A stretch of DNA of 64,000 bases from Podocnemis expansa (Eukaryota > Chordata > Testudines > Podocnemididae), in contig ML682059.1 in the NCBI GenBank assembly GCA_007922195.1, positions 10,939,462-11,003,461 on the forward strand, in the 5' to 3' direction. Both the position numbers and the translations under genes were made by a program. Below, piece by piece: positions 9,340-19,979 of this stretch (positions within the stretch are counted from its first letter, which is position 1; each line of letters begins with the position of its first letter). The notes under the pieces were generated by a model. The model saw nothing but the letters and a program-made list of their open reading frames with translations. It had not been told where the DNA came from and made no database searches.

Positions 9340-11326
9340 GAGGTAATCGAGGATTATAGGGCTGGGTCCTCGGAAATCGACGCTTTGTTGACGCAGGAGT
9401 ATAAATGCCCAAAGTGCGTAGGGTAGCCCGCGAGTCCTTTAAACTGTGCATTACCTCATCGGTCTGCTGCGCGAACAGGTTACCCTTATCAAAGGGTAAA
9501 TCCTCAATTTTTTGCTGCATTTGCTTGGGTAAATCAGCCGAGTGGAGCCAGGAAGCTCGTCTCATTACGATCGCTGTCCCAAGGGCTCTGGCCGCAACAT
9601 CCGCTGCGTCTAGGGAAGCTTGAAGTGCCGTTCTTGCTATCAAGTATCCCTCCATGACTAGAGAGTTGAATTGATCTCGTTTATCCTGTGGAATCTCCTC
9701 CGAGAATTCCATTATTTTTGTATATATATGGTGGTCATAATTAGACAGTAATGCAGCATAATTAGCTATACGAAGCTGTAGTGCTGCAGATGTGTAGGCT
9801 TTCTTGCCCAGTAGGTCAAGTTTTTTGTCGTCCTTATTTGATAGGTTATATCTGGAGTATGACTGTCTTGTTCTCTGACTAGCCGCCTCTACTACTAATG
9901 AATTCGGTTGAGGGTGTGAAAAAAGGAATTCATTGCCCGAAGGGGCTATAAAATATCTTTTATCTACTCTCTTATTAGCCGGCAGATTTGATGCTGGTGT
10001 CTGCCATAAAAGTGCTGCGGGTTCCATAATCCCGATGTCCATCGGGAGAGCTAACTTGCTGGACTCTGGTGTTTGTAGTATTTTGTATAGTTTGTGTTGG
10101 TTACTGGATTGGGAGTCCAATGAAATGTCCAAGGTATCCGCAGCTCTTTTAAAAAGTTCCTGGAATTGTTTTATGTCGTCTGGTTTGGGGTCTTGTGTTT
10201 GAATTTCTATTTCATCGTGTTCAGAATTTGATGATGCTGAGACTGTGACAGTGTCCGGTTGTTTTGTCTGTTGTTGCTGGTAGGTATATGTAGGAAACAG
10301 ACTGGGTAGAGGGGTCGGAGCTAACGGAGTAATTCCCGGCCAGTTAGGATAATTGACCCCTGCTACAGGTGGGTAGAAACACCATGGTGGGTATGGCCAT
10401 GGGCAGGGAACTGGTGGATTCTGACCTGATGCTTGTTGAAGTTGAGGGATTGTTGGCTGTGCTGAAGCCTTAAAGTCTGACGCCGCTGTGGGCGAATGTG
10501 CGGAGGAATCTGGAGATGAAGGCAGACTAGATAGAGAGGACTCCGTTTGAAATAGCGGGGACCCCGGAGTGGACTGAACAGTAATGTCCTCTGTCGGATC
10601 CAAATGTTTTGATTTATTTGTGTGTTTGCTATGGGGCTGCAGGCTAGGCTGATGCTGCCCTGCGCTCCCAGCTACTAGCGCTTGTTCCGCTTGTGGAGGG
10701 GGGGGCGGTACAGCGGCGGAGAACCCCATCGGCGCCGGGGAGAGAAACGGCGGCATGGTCTGGGGTACCATAGGCGGCACCGTGAATGGTAGGGTGCCGT
10801 GGACCGGCGCAGGGTTCGTTGGGGCAGGCGGTGCCTGAGGCTGCTCCGCTGCCGCAGCTGTTACCGGCGCCGTTGGCTGAAGCGCGGTTTGACAGCCGGC
10901 GCGGTTTGTTTTTGTTGTTGATGTTTTCTTTACTTTGGCAGGGGGTGCTGAGCCCGAAGAGGCACCCCTCTGCCTGTGGTTGACCCCTGAATTAGTTGTT
11001 TTGGGGCGCTTAGTCAGCCCCGGGGATGAGAGGACGGAGCGGAGCCGCTGCGCTCCCTCAGAGAGCTGAGGAGAGGCAGTCGGCTCCGAAGCCGGGCGCA
11101 GCGCTCCTTCTAACAACAGGAGCTTCAGCTTGCGCTCCCGCTCCTTCCTGGTTCTTGAAGTTAGATTTTTACAGTGTTGGCACTTCTGTGCCAAGTGAGC
11201 CTCACCCAAGCACTTAATACAAGCTTGGTGGCCGTCTGAGTTTGGCATGGCTTCCCTGCATGAGGCGCAGCGTTTGAAGCCAGCCGCGGTCGAGAGCTTC
11301 GCTTGGATAAGCGTTTGCTCTGTCAT
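9221..11326 (-). CDS. DIRS gag-like protein
   Basis: A 701-residue frame from the ATG at 11326 (good context, A at -3). The frame is also open upstream to an ATG at 11461, but those 45 residues are almost all lysine, asparagine and arginine read from an A-rich tract, so I prefer the inner start. The N-terminus has a cysteine/histidine cluster: C20, C23, C36, C39, H44, C49, C52 (CASC, CIKC, CQHC), likely zinc binding. Residues about 75-400 are rich in Pro, Ser, Gln and Ala and look disordered. A folded-looking C-terminal part begins near DDIKQFQELFKRAADTLDIS and includes PFDKGNLFAQQTDEVMHSL, followed by a basic tail (RSEAYRTKSRQPHRRQ). By position it is the DIRS ORF1/Gag, presumed to package element RNA. 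The stop is TGA at 9223-9221; the same frame then remains open to the recombinase end. Confidence 0.85.
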   Translation of the reverse strand: MTEQTLIQAKLSTAAGFKRCASCREAMPNSDGHQACIKCLGEAHLAQKCQHCKNLTSRTRKERERKLKLLLLEGALRPASEPTASPQLSEGAQRLRSVLSSPGLTKRPKTTNSGVNHRQRGASSGSAPPAKVKKTSTTKTNRAGCQTALQPTAPVTAAAAEQPQAPPAPTNPAPVHGTLPFTVPPMVPQTMPPFLSPAPMGFSAAVPPPPPQAEQALVAGSAGQHQPSLQPHSKHTNKSKHLDPTEDITVQSTPGSPLFQTESSLSSLPSSPDSSAHSPTAASDFKASAQPTIPQLQQASGQNPPVPCPWPYPPWCFYPPVAGVNYPNWPGITPLAPTPLPSLFPTYTYQQQQTKQPDTVTVSASSNSEHDEIEIQTQDPKPDDIKQFQELFKRAADTLDISLDSQSSNQHKLYKILQTPESSKLALPMDIGIMEPAALLWQTPASNLPANKRVDKRYFIAPSGNEFLFSHPQPNSLVVEAASQRTRQSYSRYNLSNKDDKKLDLLGKKAYTSAALQLRIANYAALLSNYDHHIYTKIMEFSEEIPQDKRDQFNSLVMEGYLIARTALQASLDAADVAARALGTAIVMRRASWLHSADLPKQMQQKIEDLPFDKGNLFAQQTDEVMHSLKDSRATLRTLGIYTPASTKRRFPRTQPYNPRLPHAQTNRRSEAYRTKSRQPHRRQSNQSVQISQPGTSRQQF

Positions 11327-11379
11327 GTTCAGAAAGATCTCTAATCCTCTTTCTTCTTTTCTTCTTCTTCTTGTTTTTT

Positions 11380-11440
11380 TGTTGGTTTTTTTTTTTTTTT
11401 TGTTTTTGTTTTTTTTTTGTTTTGTTTTTTTGTTTAGGTT
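11380..11440. repeat. T-rich tract in the DIRS 5' leader
   Basis: A T-rich stretch (A-rich on the coding strand) between the terminal repeat and the gag start. It is read as polylysine/asparagine if the upstream ATG at 11461 is used. It is likely untranslated leader prone to slippage. Confidence 0.7.
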
Positions 11441-11505
11441 GAGGAGAACGATCCTTGTCACTAGGATCAGGGAGCCACCGCTGACTCCGTCCGGAGTCAG
11501 AGGCG

Positions 11506-11694
11506 GTAGAAGGGAACTGGAGGAGCGGGGAGATCAGAATGCTGACGTCAGCAGGGCGGGAAGCACACAAGCTGCACGTCATCGCATCTCTCCCCGCTGA
11601 TGGAGCCACTGCTATAGAAAAAATCTCCGATCCGGGGTGCGGTGCCGCGGAAAGACCTTCAGTGGAGCAGTCAGGAACACTGCTCGTCGAAGAA
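11506..11694 (-). repeat. DIRS 5' inverted terminal repeat (right end)
   Basis: The core 11506-11666 is the reverse complement of 5861-6021. The outer 28 bases diverge from the left end and are instead matched by the inner half of the ICR. In the coding direction this is where transcription of the element should begin; no clear TATA box is evident. Confidence 0.9.
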
Positions 11695-11704
11695 CCAAAA
11701 TTAC

Positions 11705-12310
11705 TGCAGGTTGATTAGAGGCACCTGAGATCAATTAAGAATTAGCTAGGTGCCTGACAAAAGCCCCTCTGCTCCAAACAGAAGGTGCACAAGCTGGAGG
11801 ATGAAGAGGAAGGTGGTGCTGTGGCAAAGGAGCAGAGGAGTTTGAGGCAGAGGAGTGTGTGGAAGGTAACTGAACTTGAGAACAGAAAGGAAGGTAGAGT
11901 CTGAGAATGGAGAAATAGAAAACCTGACCCAAGGAGAGACCAGACACAAGGAACTGTAAGGGTAGAGGGGGAAGACAGCTCAGAAGAAAGAACTGTAGTC
12001 AGGGACACTGCCAGTAGCATATAGTTGCACTTCATAGGGCCCCTGGGCTGCGACCCCGAGTAGATGGTGGGCCTGGGTCCCAAACCTCCTCAACCCCTTC
12101 CTGGAGCTCCGCCAATACAAGCGGCCCATTGGTGCAGGATTCAAGGGATTGGGGCTGCTCTGACCCACTGTTCCTAAGAAAAGCGCACGATGCAGTGCCA
12201 GAAAACCAGCACTTTGCCACAGCACTGAAGGACTGCTGACAGAAAGATCATGTTGGGTACCTGTGTACTTCCAGGAGCTCATGGAAAGGATCCCTCCATT
12301 GGCACAGTAA
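11705..12310. repeat. Unclassified interspersed repeat, right flank of DIRS
   Basis: Starts GGTTGATTAGAGGCACCTGA and continues through a purine-rich stretch to GGGCCCCTGGGCTGCGACCC near 12040. The arrangement resembles, from memory, a dispersed repeat common in turtle genomes. I cannot name the class, and the DIRS element may have landed at its edge. Confidence 0.4.
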
Positions 12311-14749
12311 GACACAAAAGGAGTGGGTTAGAGGTGGGCTGGAGGAAGAAAATGTAGATTCACATTCCAGTACCCAGTGCCAGAGAGAGGCTACTCCCAT
12401 AGGTCATAAAGGTAGCAGAGGGCAGAATTCACATCCTCAGCTTCTCTGAACTTCATCTATATATGTCCTGAACACTTGGACTTAATGTGAACAAAGTGGA
12501 TTCACTAAGGCACAAATAAAACTATTAGATTATTTTAAAGTAAAGTGTTATAGCAGGGAAAATAAACTGACAAAATATCAGAGAAGATAAACTAAGGATG
12601 AGGTCAGACAAATCACTCCTTCCAACTCTGGGAGTTCACTGTTATCAACCCTTGCTCCTGAGTGAAAGCTTACAAAAAAGTCTGCCAAAAATCTCACCAC
12701 AAAGCTGCCAGAAAGTGCAAACTGCTCCCACTGTAAAAGCCAAAAAAACTACTGAACCCTTTAACAATATACAGCAAGCTCAGTGAATGGTGAGTCATTA
12801 GTTCCTGTTCTTCTAGTGTGTGTCATGTGAAGCATGAGCTTAGATTCTGCTTCTTCAATACACAGATATGCATCAGGGCACATCTTGAAATAGACCCATG
12901 TAACAGTACAATCTTTGTGCAACTACAATCTGCACTAACACATTCAACTGACTTTATTCATGATGAATTTGGGAAGAGGATGGTGGTAGGGAAACTCTCA
13001 TGACTAATGCCATGGTACTATACCGGTCAATAAATGGACAAAGAACTTGCACACTAAAATAAAAAGGGAAAAAACAAACATTATAACAGCCCATGCAGGG
13101 CCTGGGAATTGAACTGAGGGGCAATAACAGCAATCCCAGGTCTACTGTAGAGAGCCACACATATATGGGCATGAGGAGGTTGCTTAGGGGGTGAAAAATA
13201 CACACCCTTGAGCATCATGGCTAGTGACCTAACCCGCCATGGAGAAAGTGCTACCTTAACAGAAGAGTTCTCTCCTTGACATAGCTACTGCTTCTTGGGG
13301 AGCTGGATTAATTACACTCATGGGAGCTCTCCCACTGGTGAAGTAGTGTCTTCCCTAGAGCCCTACAGTGCAGCTGTACGTGAAGAAAAGCCCTAACTAA
13401 GTGATGTGAAGAGAACACTGTTCTTGAGGGACAATAGTATTTTCCCCTTAGAGAAGGTCACATAAGTTGTTTTGTTTCACATATCTTGCTAGCTATGCAT
13501 TATTTCTGTGTGCACACAATATGAATTTCTCTCCTTGTCGGACAGTTATGGAAGGCTTCACATAAGAGATGTGGTGTTTCTTTGGAAGGATTTAACCAAA
13601 GAGAGGGTGAAAGCTAGAAACTATTACACAGAAAAATAAAGCCAATGTATTATCATTATCCTCACTCATTTTTCTACAGTCATCTAATGAAACACTCCTA
13701 GTTTGCAGTGTTGTACTTGCTGCCAGACATTTTCCTCACCACTCAGAGACCTACTGTTTATGTTATTCTATGGCATGCTGAGCTACTAACAAATCCCTCT
13801 CCTCAGGAAACAAAACTTGTAATAAAAGCCCTCTTTTCAAAGTATGACAATCACTGCTACTGCTAAGATTCTGATTCTTCCACAGTATTTAAGATTTTGT
13901 TTCTTCTCAATACAATAATAAATGCTGGGGCAAGACCCGCCAAGTGATTTCTGACTGTCTCATAAAGAAGCTAGATGTGTTACTCTAATTTCTGTTGTTT
14001 TGTTTTACTAATGCCATTTGTGCTGCTGTATTCCATAGTTTTTAGAAAGTGACAAAAAAAAAATCACGTTTCTAGCTTTAATTCAAATACCTGCCTAATA
14101 CTATTAAGAGACAATTTAATACAGTTGGGTTAAATTTATGTCTCCTTTGGTGGGAAATTAGTACATTTAATCTGAAAGACAACTACCAGCATAATTCCTT
14201 GCTTTTGGATACAAATTTGGGCAGGCACTCCTTACATGTATAACAGCATGTTAGAATGATACTCTGCTTGTTCTTACCCATAAATGTATGTTATGAAAGG
14301 CTAGAGATTTCTTGGACAGAATTTTGTGTTTTATGAATTGCAAGCTTCAACCTGGTCTATAGTCTGCAAACTGTGCTATTTGAACTTCTTCAAACTGCTC
14401 CTAGAATATGTAAAAATATTGTGAGCAGAGACAATTTGTGGTATAGAAAACTTGGTTATTTTACTCAGATTCTTTAAGTTCAACAATTTTTCATCATCTC
14501 TGGCGTTTTAATGTTCTATAATGGCTACACATTAATTTTAAGCATGCACTGATGAACTAAACTCCACGTGCAAAGCATGGCACAGTTTCAGAGAACGGCT
14601 GACCATCAGTTTCAATCAGCATGGGACTATCTGATGAGAAGAAAATTCTCAGCTGTTCAAAAACTTCAGCTAAACATACTACCCCCTCTTCAGCGTCATA
14701 GGGCTTTGGTCAACAGACAGTTCAAAAAGCACTCACTACTCTGCAGTCA
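12311..14749. other. Intron stretch without a recognisable gene
   Basis: AT-rich sequence with scattered short chance reading frames. Around 13085-13115 the minus strand contains a pol III B-box-like GTTCAATTCC, but no matching A box was seen, so a SINE is not called. Confidence 0.5.
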
Positions 14750-15060
14750 AGGGCCTGGTCTACAGTCACCGAGGTTTTTGGCAGCAATCAAAGGGAAATA
14801 CACAAGCTATGTAAAATAACTTGCATATCTCCCTTTGACTGCCCAACACCTACTTACTACAGTGACTCCACTGCACTGAGTCAAAAGGAAATACCCTCTC
14901 TTCAACTCAGTGCTACTCTTTTTTAGGAGGTGGACTTAGGTCCAGGTTGACTTTCCAATCAGTTGAATGAGTCTTCACTGACACGCTCAATCAATCTGGA
15001 AAGTCAAACTGACGTGGTGAATTTGCCACTGTCAGAGCAGACTTGACCAAGTAATGACTT
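14750..15060 (-). repeat. ~270 bp MITE-like family, copy 1 (reverse)
   Basis: The reverse complement of the layout seen at 18905, 26890 and 54395. Shared landmarks are GCAAATTCACCAC near one end, TGACTTTCCAGATTGATTGA, a CACTGAGTCAAAAGGAAATA segment and CTTGCATATCTCCCTTTGAC near the other. The outer end GTCTACAGTCACC parallels the opposite end GTCTACACTG of copy 4, suggesting short terminal inverted repeats. Confidence 0.65.
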
Positions 15061-16349
15061 TCAAGACGGGTGGCTGTTGTCAAGATTTGCTTCTCATTAG
15101 TCCCAAGGTCTTCCCTTCCAGATCACTCCATCACAGGAAAAGATGTGGGATTGGGGCGGAGGGGGGGGAGGAAGAATCTCTTACTCAGTAATCAGTGAAT
15201 CCACAAAAGTTCAGATATCCAAACAGATCAAAAATTAAACAAAAACCTGTCTGATTGTGAGAGATTATTGCTAGTGACAGGATCCATATTCAGGTCAACT
15301 GAAATGCAGAAAACAAAACTGCATATTAATTCTCCAGTTATCCAGGATACCATGATTCTTAAATATGGCCCCAAATCTAGAACCTATTTTGCACTGGAAG
15401 ATCTGTATGCCCATTTGGATCTAAGTGAAGGAACTAACCTGATAATTCAGTTGGTGAACTTTTGTTGAGGAGGTTTGTTATAAATTTCATGGGCAATTAC
15501 TAGAGGTGATAATGTAGATTTTTTTTTGTTTTTAAAAAAAGAGATGGAGGAGGAAGAGAGAGGAAAAAGTGGCCTATGAAAGTTCAAAGTGTGTTTGAAA
15601 TTGATCAGGTAAAATTCAGGGAACCAGTTTTGAAAGCACACTAAAACCAGAAACTTTAAAAAAAGATATTCTATGATTTTACAAATCCCATGGTGCATTC
15701 GTTCATGCTCTCCATGAAGAATCACTTAAGTGTGAAAGCCTTCAATGAAAGAGAAGGGTATGATTTGTGAATTATCAGAATTTTATTTTCCTTTAACACT
15801 TTGAATTGTGTTTTTTAATAAATCTAAATGGGAAGACAGATTGTGAGACTTTGTGACTAGAACAACAGACATTGAACAACATACCTGTCACTAACAGTTT
15901 CCCACGAAAGCTCTGGGAAGGATTGTGCTTCCTGAAGCTTCTCTGTTTTCAGAAAGACAGGCTGCTATGCCACCCCTTAAGAGGGTGCAGAGCACATTCC
16001 CCTTGGCAGCCAGATATCATGCATGCTCTTTAACTGAGCCGAACATAACCCTGTCCTGACTGTGTAGCACTGGTAGTCGAGAACAATTTGTTGCACGCAG
16101 GAAAGCAAAAGGCCTACAGTTGCAGCTGGTCCATTCTTGGGCAATATCATTTCCTCTCCCTGTCTTCAACACTGGCTGGACAAAATCTAGCCTATAAATT
16201 GTCCATAGAGATCTGATCAATAATCCTGATACAAATGAGAATACAAATGTAAGCTAGTAATACACTGTCTATTCCTTTATCTAAACATATAACAATAACA
16301 GTATTTATTTTTGCACTTTTACTTTTAGAAATCTGAGTTCAATATGTAA
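15061..16349. other. Intron stretch without a recognisable gene or repeat
   Basis: AT-rich. A G-rich interruption lies near 15155-15172. No coding signal beyond short chance frames. Confidence 0.5.
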
Positions 16350-17310
16350 TAGCCTCACAGAAATGATGGTCAGAAGGGACCAATATGATCATCTAGTCTG
16401 ACCTCCCGCACAATGCAGGCCACAGAACCTCACCACGCAATCCTGTAACAAACTTCTAACCTATGACTGAGTTATTAAAGTCCTCAAATCATGATCTGAA
16501 GACTTTAAAGTACAAAGAATCCACTAGCAAGTGAGCCATACCTCACGCTACAGAGGAAAGAGAAAAATCCTCAGAGCCCTTTTCAATCTGCCCTGGGGGA
16601 AAATTCCTTCCCAACCCCAAAAACGGTGATCAGTTAAACCCTGAGCATGTGGGCAAGACTCACTAGCCAAACACTCAAGGAAGAATTTTCTGTAATAACA
16701 CAGAACCCACTCCATCTAACATCCCCTCTTAGGTCACTGGCATATCCACCACCAGCAGTCAAAAATCAGTCAAGTGCCAAACTAGGCCATCCTATCACAT
16801 CATCCCCGTATAAATTTATAAAGCTCAGTTCTGAAGTCAGCTAAGCTTTTGGCCCCCACAGCTCCTCTCGGAAGGCTATTCCAGAACTTTAATCCTCTGT
16901 GTCTAATTTTAACACTACATCTCCTGATGGACAGTTTGTATCCATTTGTTCTTGTGTCCGTACAGGTCCTGTACTCAAATAATTCCTCTCCCTCCTTGGT
17001 GTATATTCCTCTGATGTATTTGTAGAGAAATCATCTCTCTCCTCAACCTTCTGATTAGGCAAAACAAGCCAAGCTCTTTAAGTGTCCTGTCACAAAGCAG
17101 ATTCTTCATTCCACAGATCATCCTTCCCTGCACTTGTTCTAGTTTGAATTCATCTTTCTTACACATGGGAGATCAGAACTGCATACAATAGTCCACAAGC
17201 TCTCACCAGCATCCAGTATAATGGTACTAACACCTCCGTATCTCTATGGAAATAGCTCTTCTGATGCATCCTAGGACCACATTAGCTTCTTTCACAGCCA
17301 CATCGCACTG
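16350..17310 (-). mobile_element. CR1 LINE, 3' portion (truncated, decayed)
   Basis: Reading the minus strand, the final part is the standard CR1 tail (plus strand GATCATCTAGTCTGACCTCC at about 16387). Upstream is the downstream part of the CR1 RT region, with plus-strand landmarks GGAAGGCTATTCCAGAACTT and TAGAGAAATCATCTCTCTCC. The 5' side is truncated near 17310. It is interrupted by stops and is a dead copy. Confidence 0.85.
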
Positions 17311-18904
17311 GGGGCTCATCTAAGACATTTGCTCCACAATCTTAATCTTCATCTTCCCTGTATCTCACCATCTGAGGTGGGTCATGCAAATATCCACCAC
17401 CATTGTCTGACAAAGGGAATATGGAGGTCCACTTGATTTCCATCTTCTTTGATGCAAATGCATCCACCACTTGCTTGGCTTTCCTCAGGGTGCCTTCCTA
17501 TCTCTCCCTACTTCTATGCCATCTTTATTAAGTCGTCTTCATTCATGCTATGTATGTGTCTGAACCAGCAAAGTCATGCTTCCTGGATTTTATCAGTCAC
17601 AACACGGACTCCAAACTTTCATCCCATCTCTTCCTTTAACTCTTTATAGCATGAAGACATCTCATCTTGGATAAGTGTAAGCACTAAACCTGTTGTCTCT
17701 TCTGCAGGTAAACTCCTTTCTGTTTAAGAATCTGTCCCACATTTCATTTAGCTTGGGCTCTCTAGTTTCCTTCTCTAGACCCAAGGAAGAACTCTGTGTA
17801 TCTCAAAAGCTGGCTCCTTCCACCAAAGAAAAGTTGGTTCAATAAAAGATACTGCCTCATAAATGTTGTCACCCACTTTTTTTTTTAATCTTCACCTTTA
17901 TTACATGCACCCAATATAATGGGAGCAAAGATTTTTGCCATAACTAAACATCAACTCCCATATACTCACAGGTAAAACATGAGAAATGGCTTGAGCCAGG
18001 CATTAAATATTAACAGACTTGGATTTCCTGATATCAGACAGGGAAGAAAATTCCAAGACAAATGTACACTGAATATGCTGCCTTTGGTCACCAGGCATTT
18101 AACATTAGAGACCATTAGTTTAAATACTCCAGCTGATTTCAGCTACTACAGAAGTAGGCACAGAGAGAAGTCCATGAGATAGCCAGGACCCCAGGCATCA
18201 GGCTTTGTAAGTAAAAAAAAAAAAAAAAAACCAATGACTTACACTGCACCAGGAAATGAACAGAAATCCAGTGCAGTTGCTGGAAAACTTAACTGCAGAA
18301 AGCATATTACTTAACATTTTCAAGCAGATGAGCAGTCATGCTCTACAACAGCTGTAATTTCCAAGTGTCCTTCAAAGTAGCCTCATTAGAGCAGTGGTAT
18401 CTAAAACCTATTCTAGCAGGAAAGACAATAATTGCAGCTGCTGCTACAACATAAGAACATAGATCTGAAAGTAAGGAGCTGCAGCCTCCTTACAAGAAAT
18501 GGAAAGGATACAAGACATATTTGCTCACAGATGCCATCTGGATATCCAGGAAGCAGTTCAGGGTCTGCAGAGATGTAGAGCAACAACAGGTTTGCTTTAA
18601 CAGCCCAGGCAAGGCGAAGCCAACACACAAACAAATTGCATGTCCCCTTTTAATAAAGGTTCAGGAAGGAGCAATTAAAAACAAGCAGTTCATATGTTTC
18701 TCTCTTCAGGACCCTGGTTTGGAGCTCTCAAATCTAAAGTTCGTAACACCAAATCTTTGAATGTGATCAGGTCCCCTGGATCCAGACAGAAACTGTGCCA
18801 TCAATGCAGCCTGTATAACTTCTAGTTCCCCTTCTCTCACTCACTCCTTCATGTTTATATAGTCCATCTCTAAGGCATTATGTTTATGCAGTGACTGTAG
18901 TCCA
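17311..18904. other. Intron stretch; possible eroded retroelement, A run
   Basis: 17320-17830 is GC-moderate and could be an unrelated decayed LINE fragment, but no protein motif is readable. A run of eighteen A occupies 18213-18230. Nothing else stands out. Confidence 0.4.
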
Positions 18905-19175
18905 TCTCTAAGACTATGTCTAAACTGACGGTGGCAAATTTGCTGCTGTCAGATCAATTTATCTAGACTGATTGAGTGGTCAGTAAAGACACGCTCAGTT
19001 GATCTGGAAGTCAATCTAACAAAACCACCCCTCAGATGGTGTAGTGCTACATCAACAGGAACACATTTCCTGCTGACAGCACAGTGGAGACAGTGCACAG
19101 ATAGGAAGTTATGAAATCGAAGGGAGTTATGCAACCTACTCAGCATAGCTTGCCTAACTCCCATTGACAGCTGCT
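18905..19175 (+). repeat. ~270 bp MITE-like family, copy 2
   Basis: Begins TATGTCTAAACTGACGGTGG, contains GATTGAGTGGTCAGTAAAGA and CAGCACAGTGGAGACAG, and ends CTCCCATTGACAGCTGCTGA. It shares order and spacing with 26890-27165 and 54395-54665. Confidence 0.65.
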
Positions 19176-19689
19176 GAATTTCATCGCCAACGTAGTGTGG
19201 CCAAAGGCATTATATCTCAGGTTGCTCCAGCTATAGGCTCTGGCTTATCCCTTAAAAACATGATATACACCTTCACAGGGTCCACAAGCATCTCCTACTG
19301 CATAGTGATGTACAGTAAGGAGATAAATCACTCCTTAGCTGGGATGGGAACCAACTCTGCCTCGTTACCAACATCACTTGCATTTTCACTGACAAATCTA
19401 TGTCAGCTTGCTGTCAATCCAACTCTGTCCCCGTCCCAGCCCTGGGAATGAAAAGATATTGCCCCATCTGAATCTGAAAAGAATGACAATCAGATGAAGT
19501 TAATTCAAATGTTAATGTCGTTTCCGTTCAAGGTGTCTTGCAATCTCCACCATCAGCCAAAGATGGGACGCCAAAATAGAACTTTGTGAACCCTGAACAA
19601 GGGATCTCTTGGGTGCACAGCAATTAATAAGAATAACACATAGCTCCAATACAGTGCTTTTCACCCTTACAATTCAAACACTTTAGGAA

Positions 19690-19850
19690 AAAAAAGGTAA
19701 CTATTATTATCTCCATTTACAGATAGGGAGGCACATAAATATTAAACCAACTCAATGAGGTCAAATTGTGAGTCAGTGGCAGAGGCCGAGTTAGAACTCC
19801 AAGTTACCTGACTCCCAGACCATCAACTAATGTTCACAGAAAAGTCAACA
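19690..19850 (-). repeat. MIR-like SINE fragment
   Basis: The plus strand reads ATTATTATCTCCATTTACAG, then GGAGGCACATAAAT, GTCAAATTGTGAGTCAGTGG and AGAGGCCGAGTTAGAACTCC, the reverse complement of the MIR core and tail. Strongly diverged. Confidence 0.7.
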
Positions 19851-19979
19851 GCATCTTGCAATTGGTAGAATCTAAGGTTGTCAATAGATCTGGAAAAATT
19901 AGCATGGGCACCTACAGCCTTATTCATTACCATGAGGAGATTTTCAACAAACATGATTACCCCAATCCTAATAATCGCA

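Larger units (their letters stand above)
5797..11694 (-). mobile_element. Full-length DIRS retrotransposon (tyrosine recombinase type)
   Basis: A 5.9 kb element reading on the minus strand: 5' inverted terminal repeat (right end), gag, overlapping RT/RNase H, tyrosine recombinase, internal complementary region, 3' inverted terminal repeat (left end). The ends were placed by reading the circle junction preserved in the internal complementary region at 6091-6199: the outer left sequence (AACCTCCAT) abuts the outer right sequence (TTCTTCGACG). No target-site duplication is seen, as expected for tyrosine-recombinase insertion; one or two bases at each end are ambiguous because of T runs. The 161 bp cores of the two inverted repeats (5861-6021 and 11506-11666) look identical, and the three coding regions are open. 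CpG is much denser than in the surrounding intron. All this suggests a recent insertion. It sits in sense orientation inside an INVS intron. Confidence 0.93.

Noticed and set aside
13085..13115. tRNA-like B box on the minus strand
   Set aside because: No A box at suitable spacing and no tRNA fold visible; too weak for a SINE or tRNA call.
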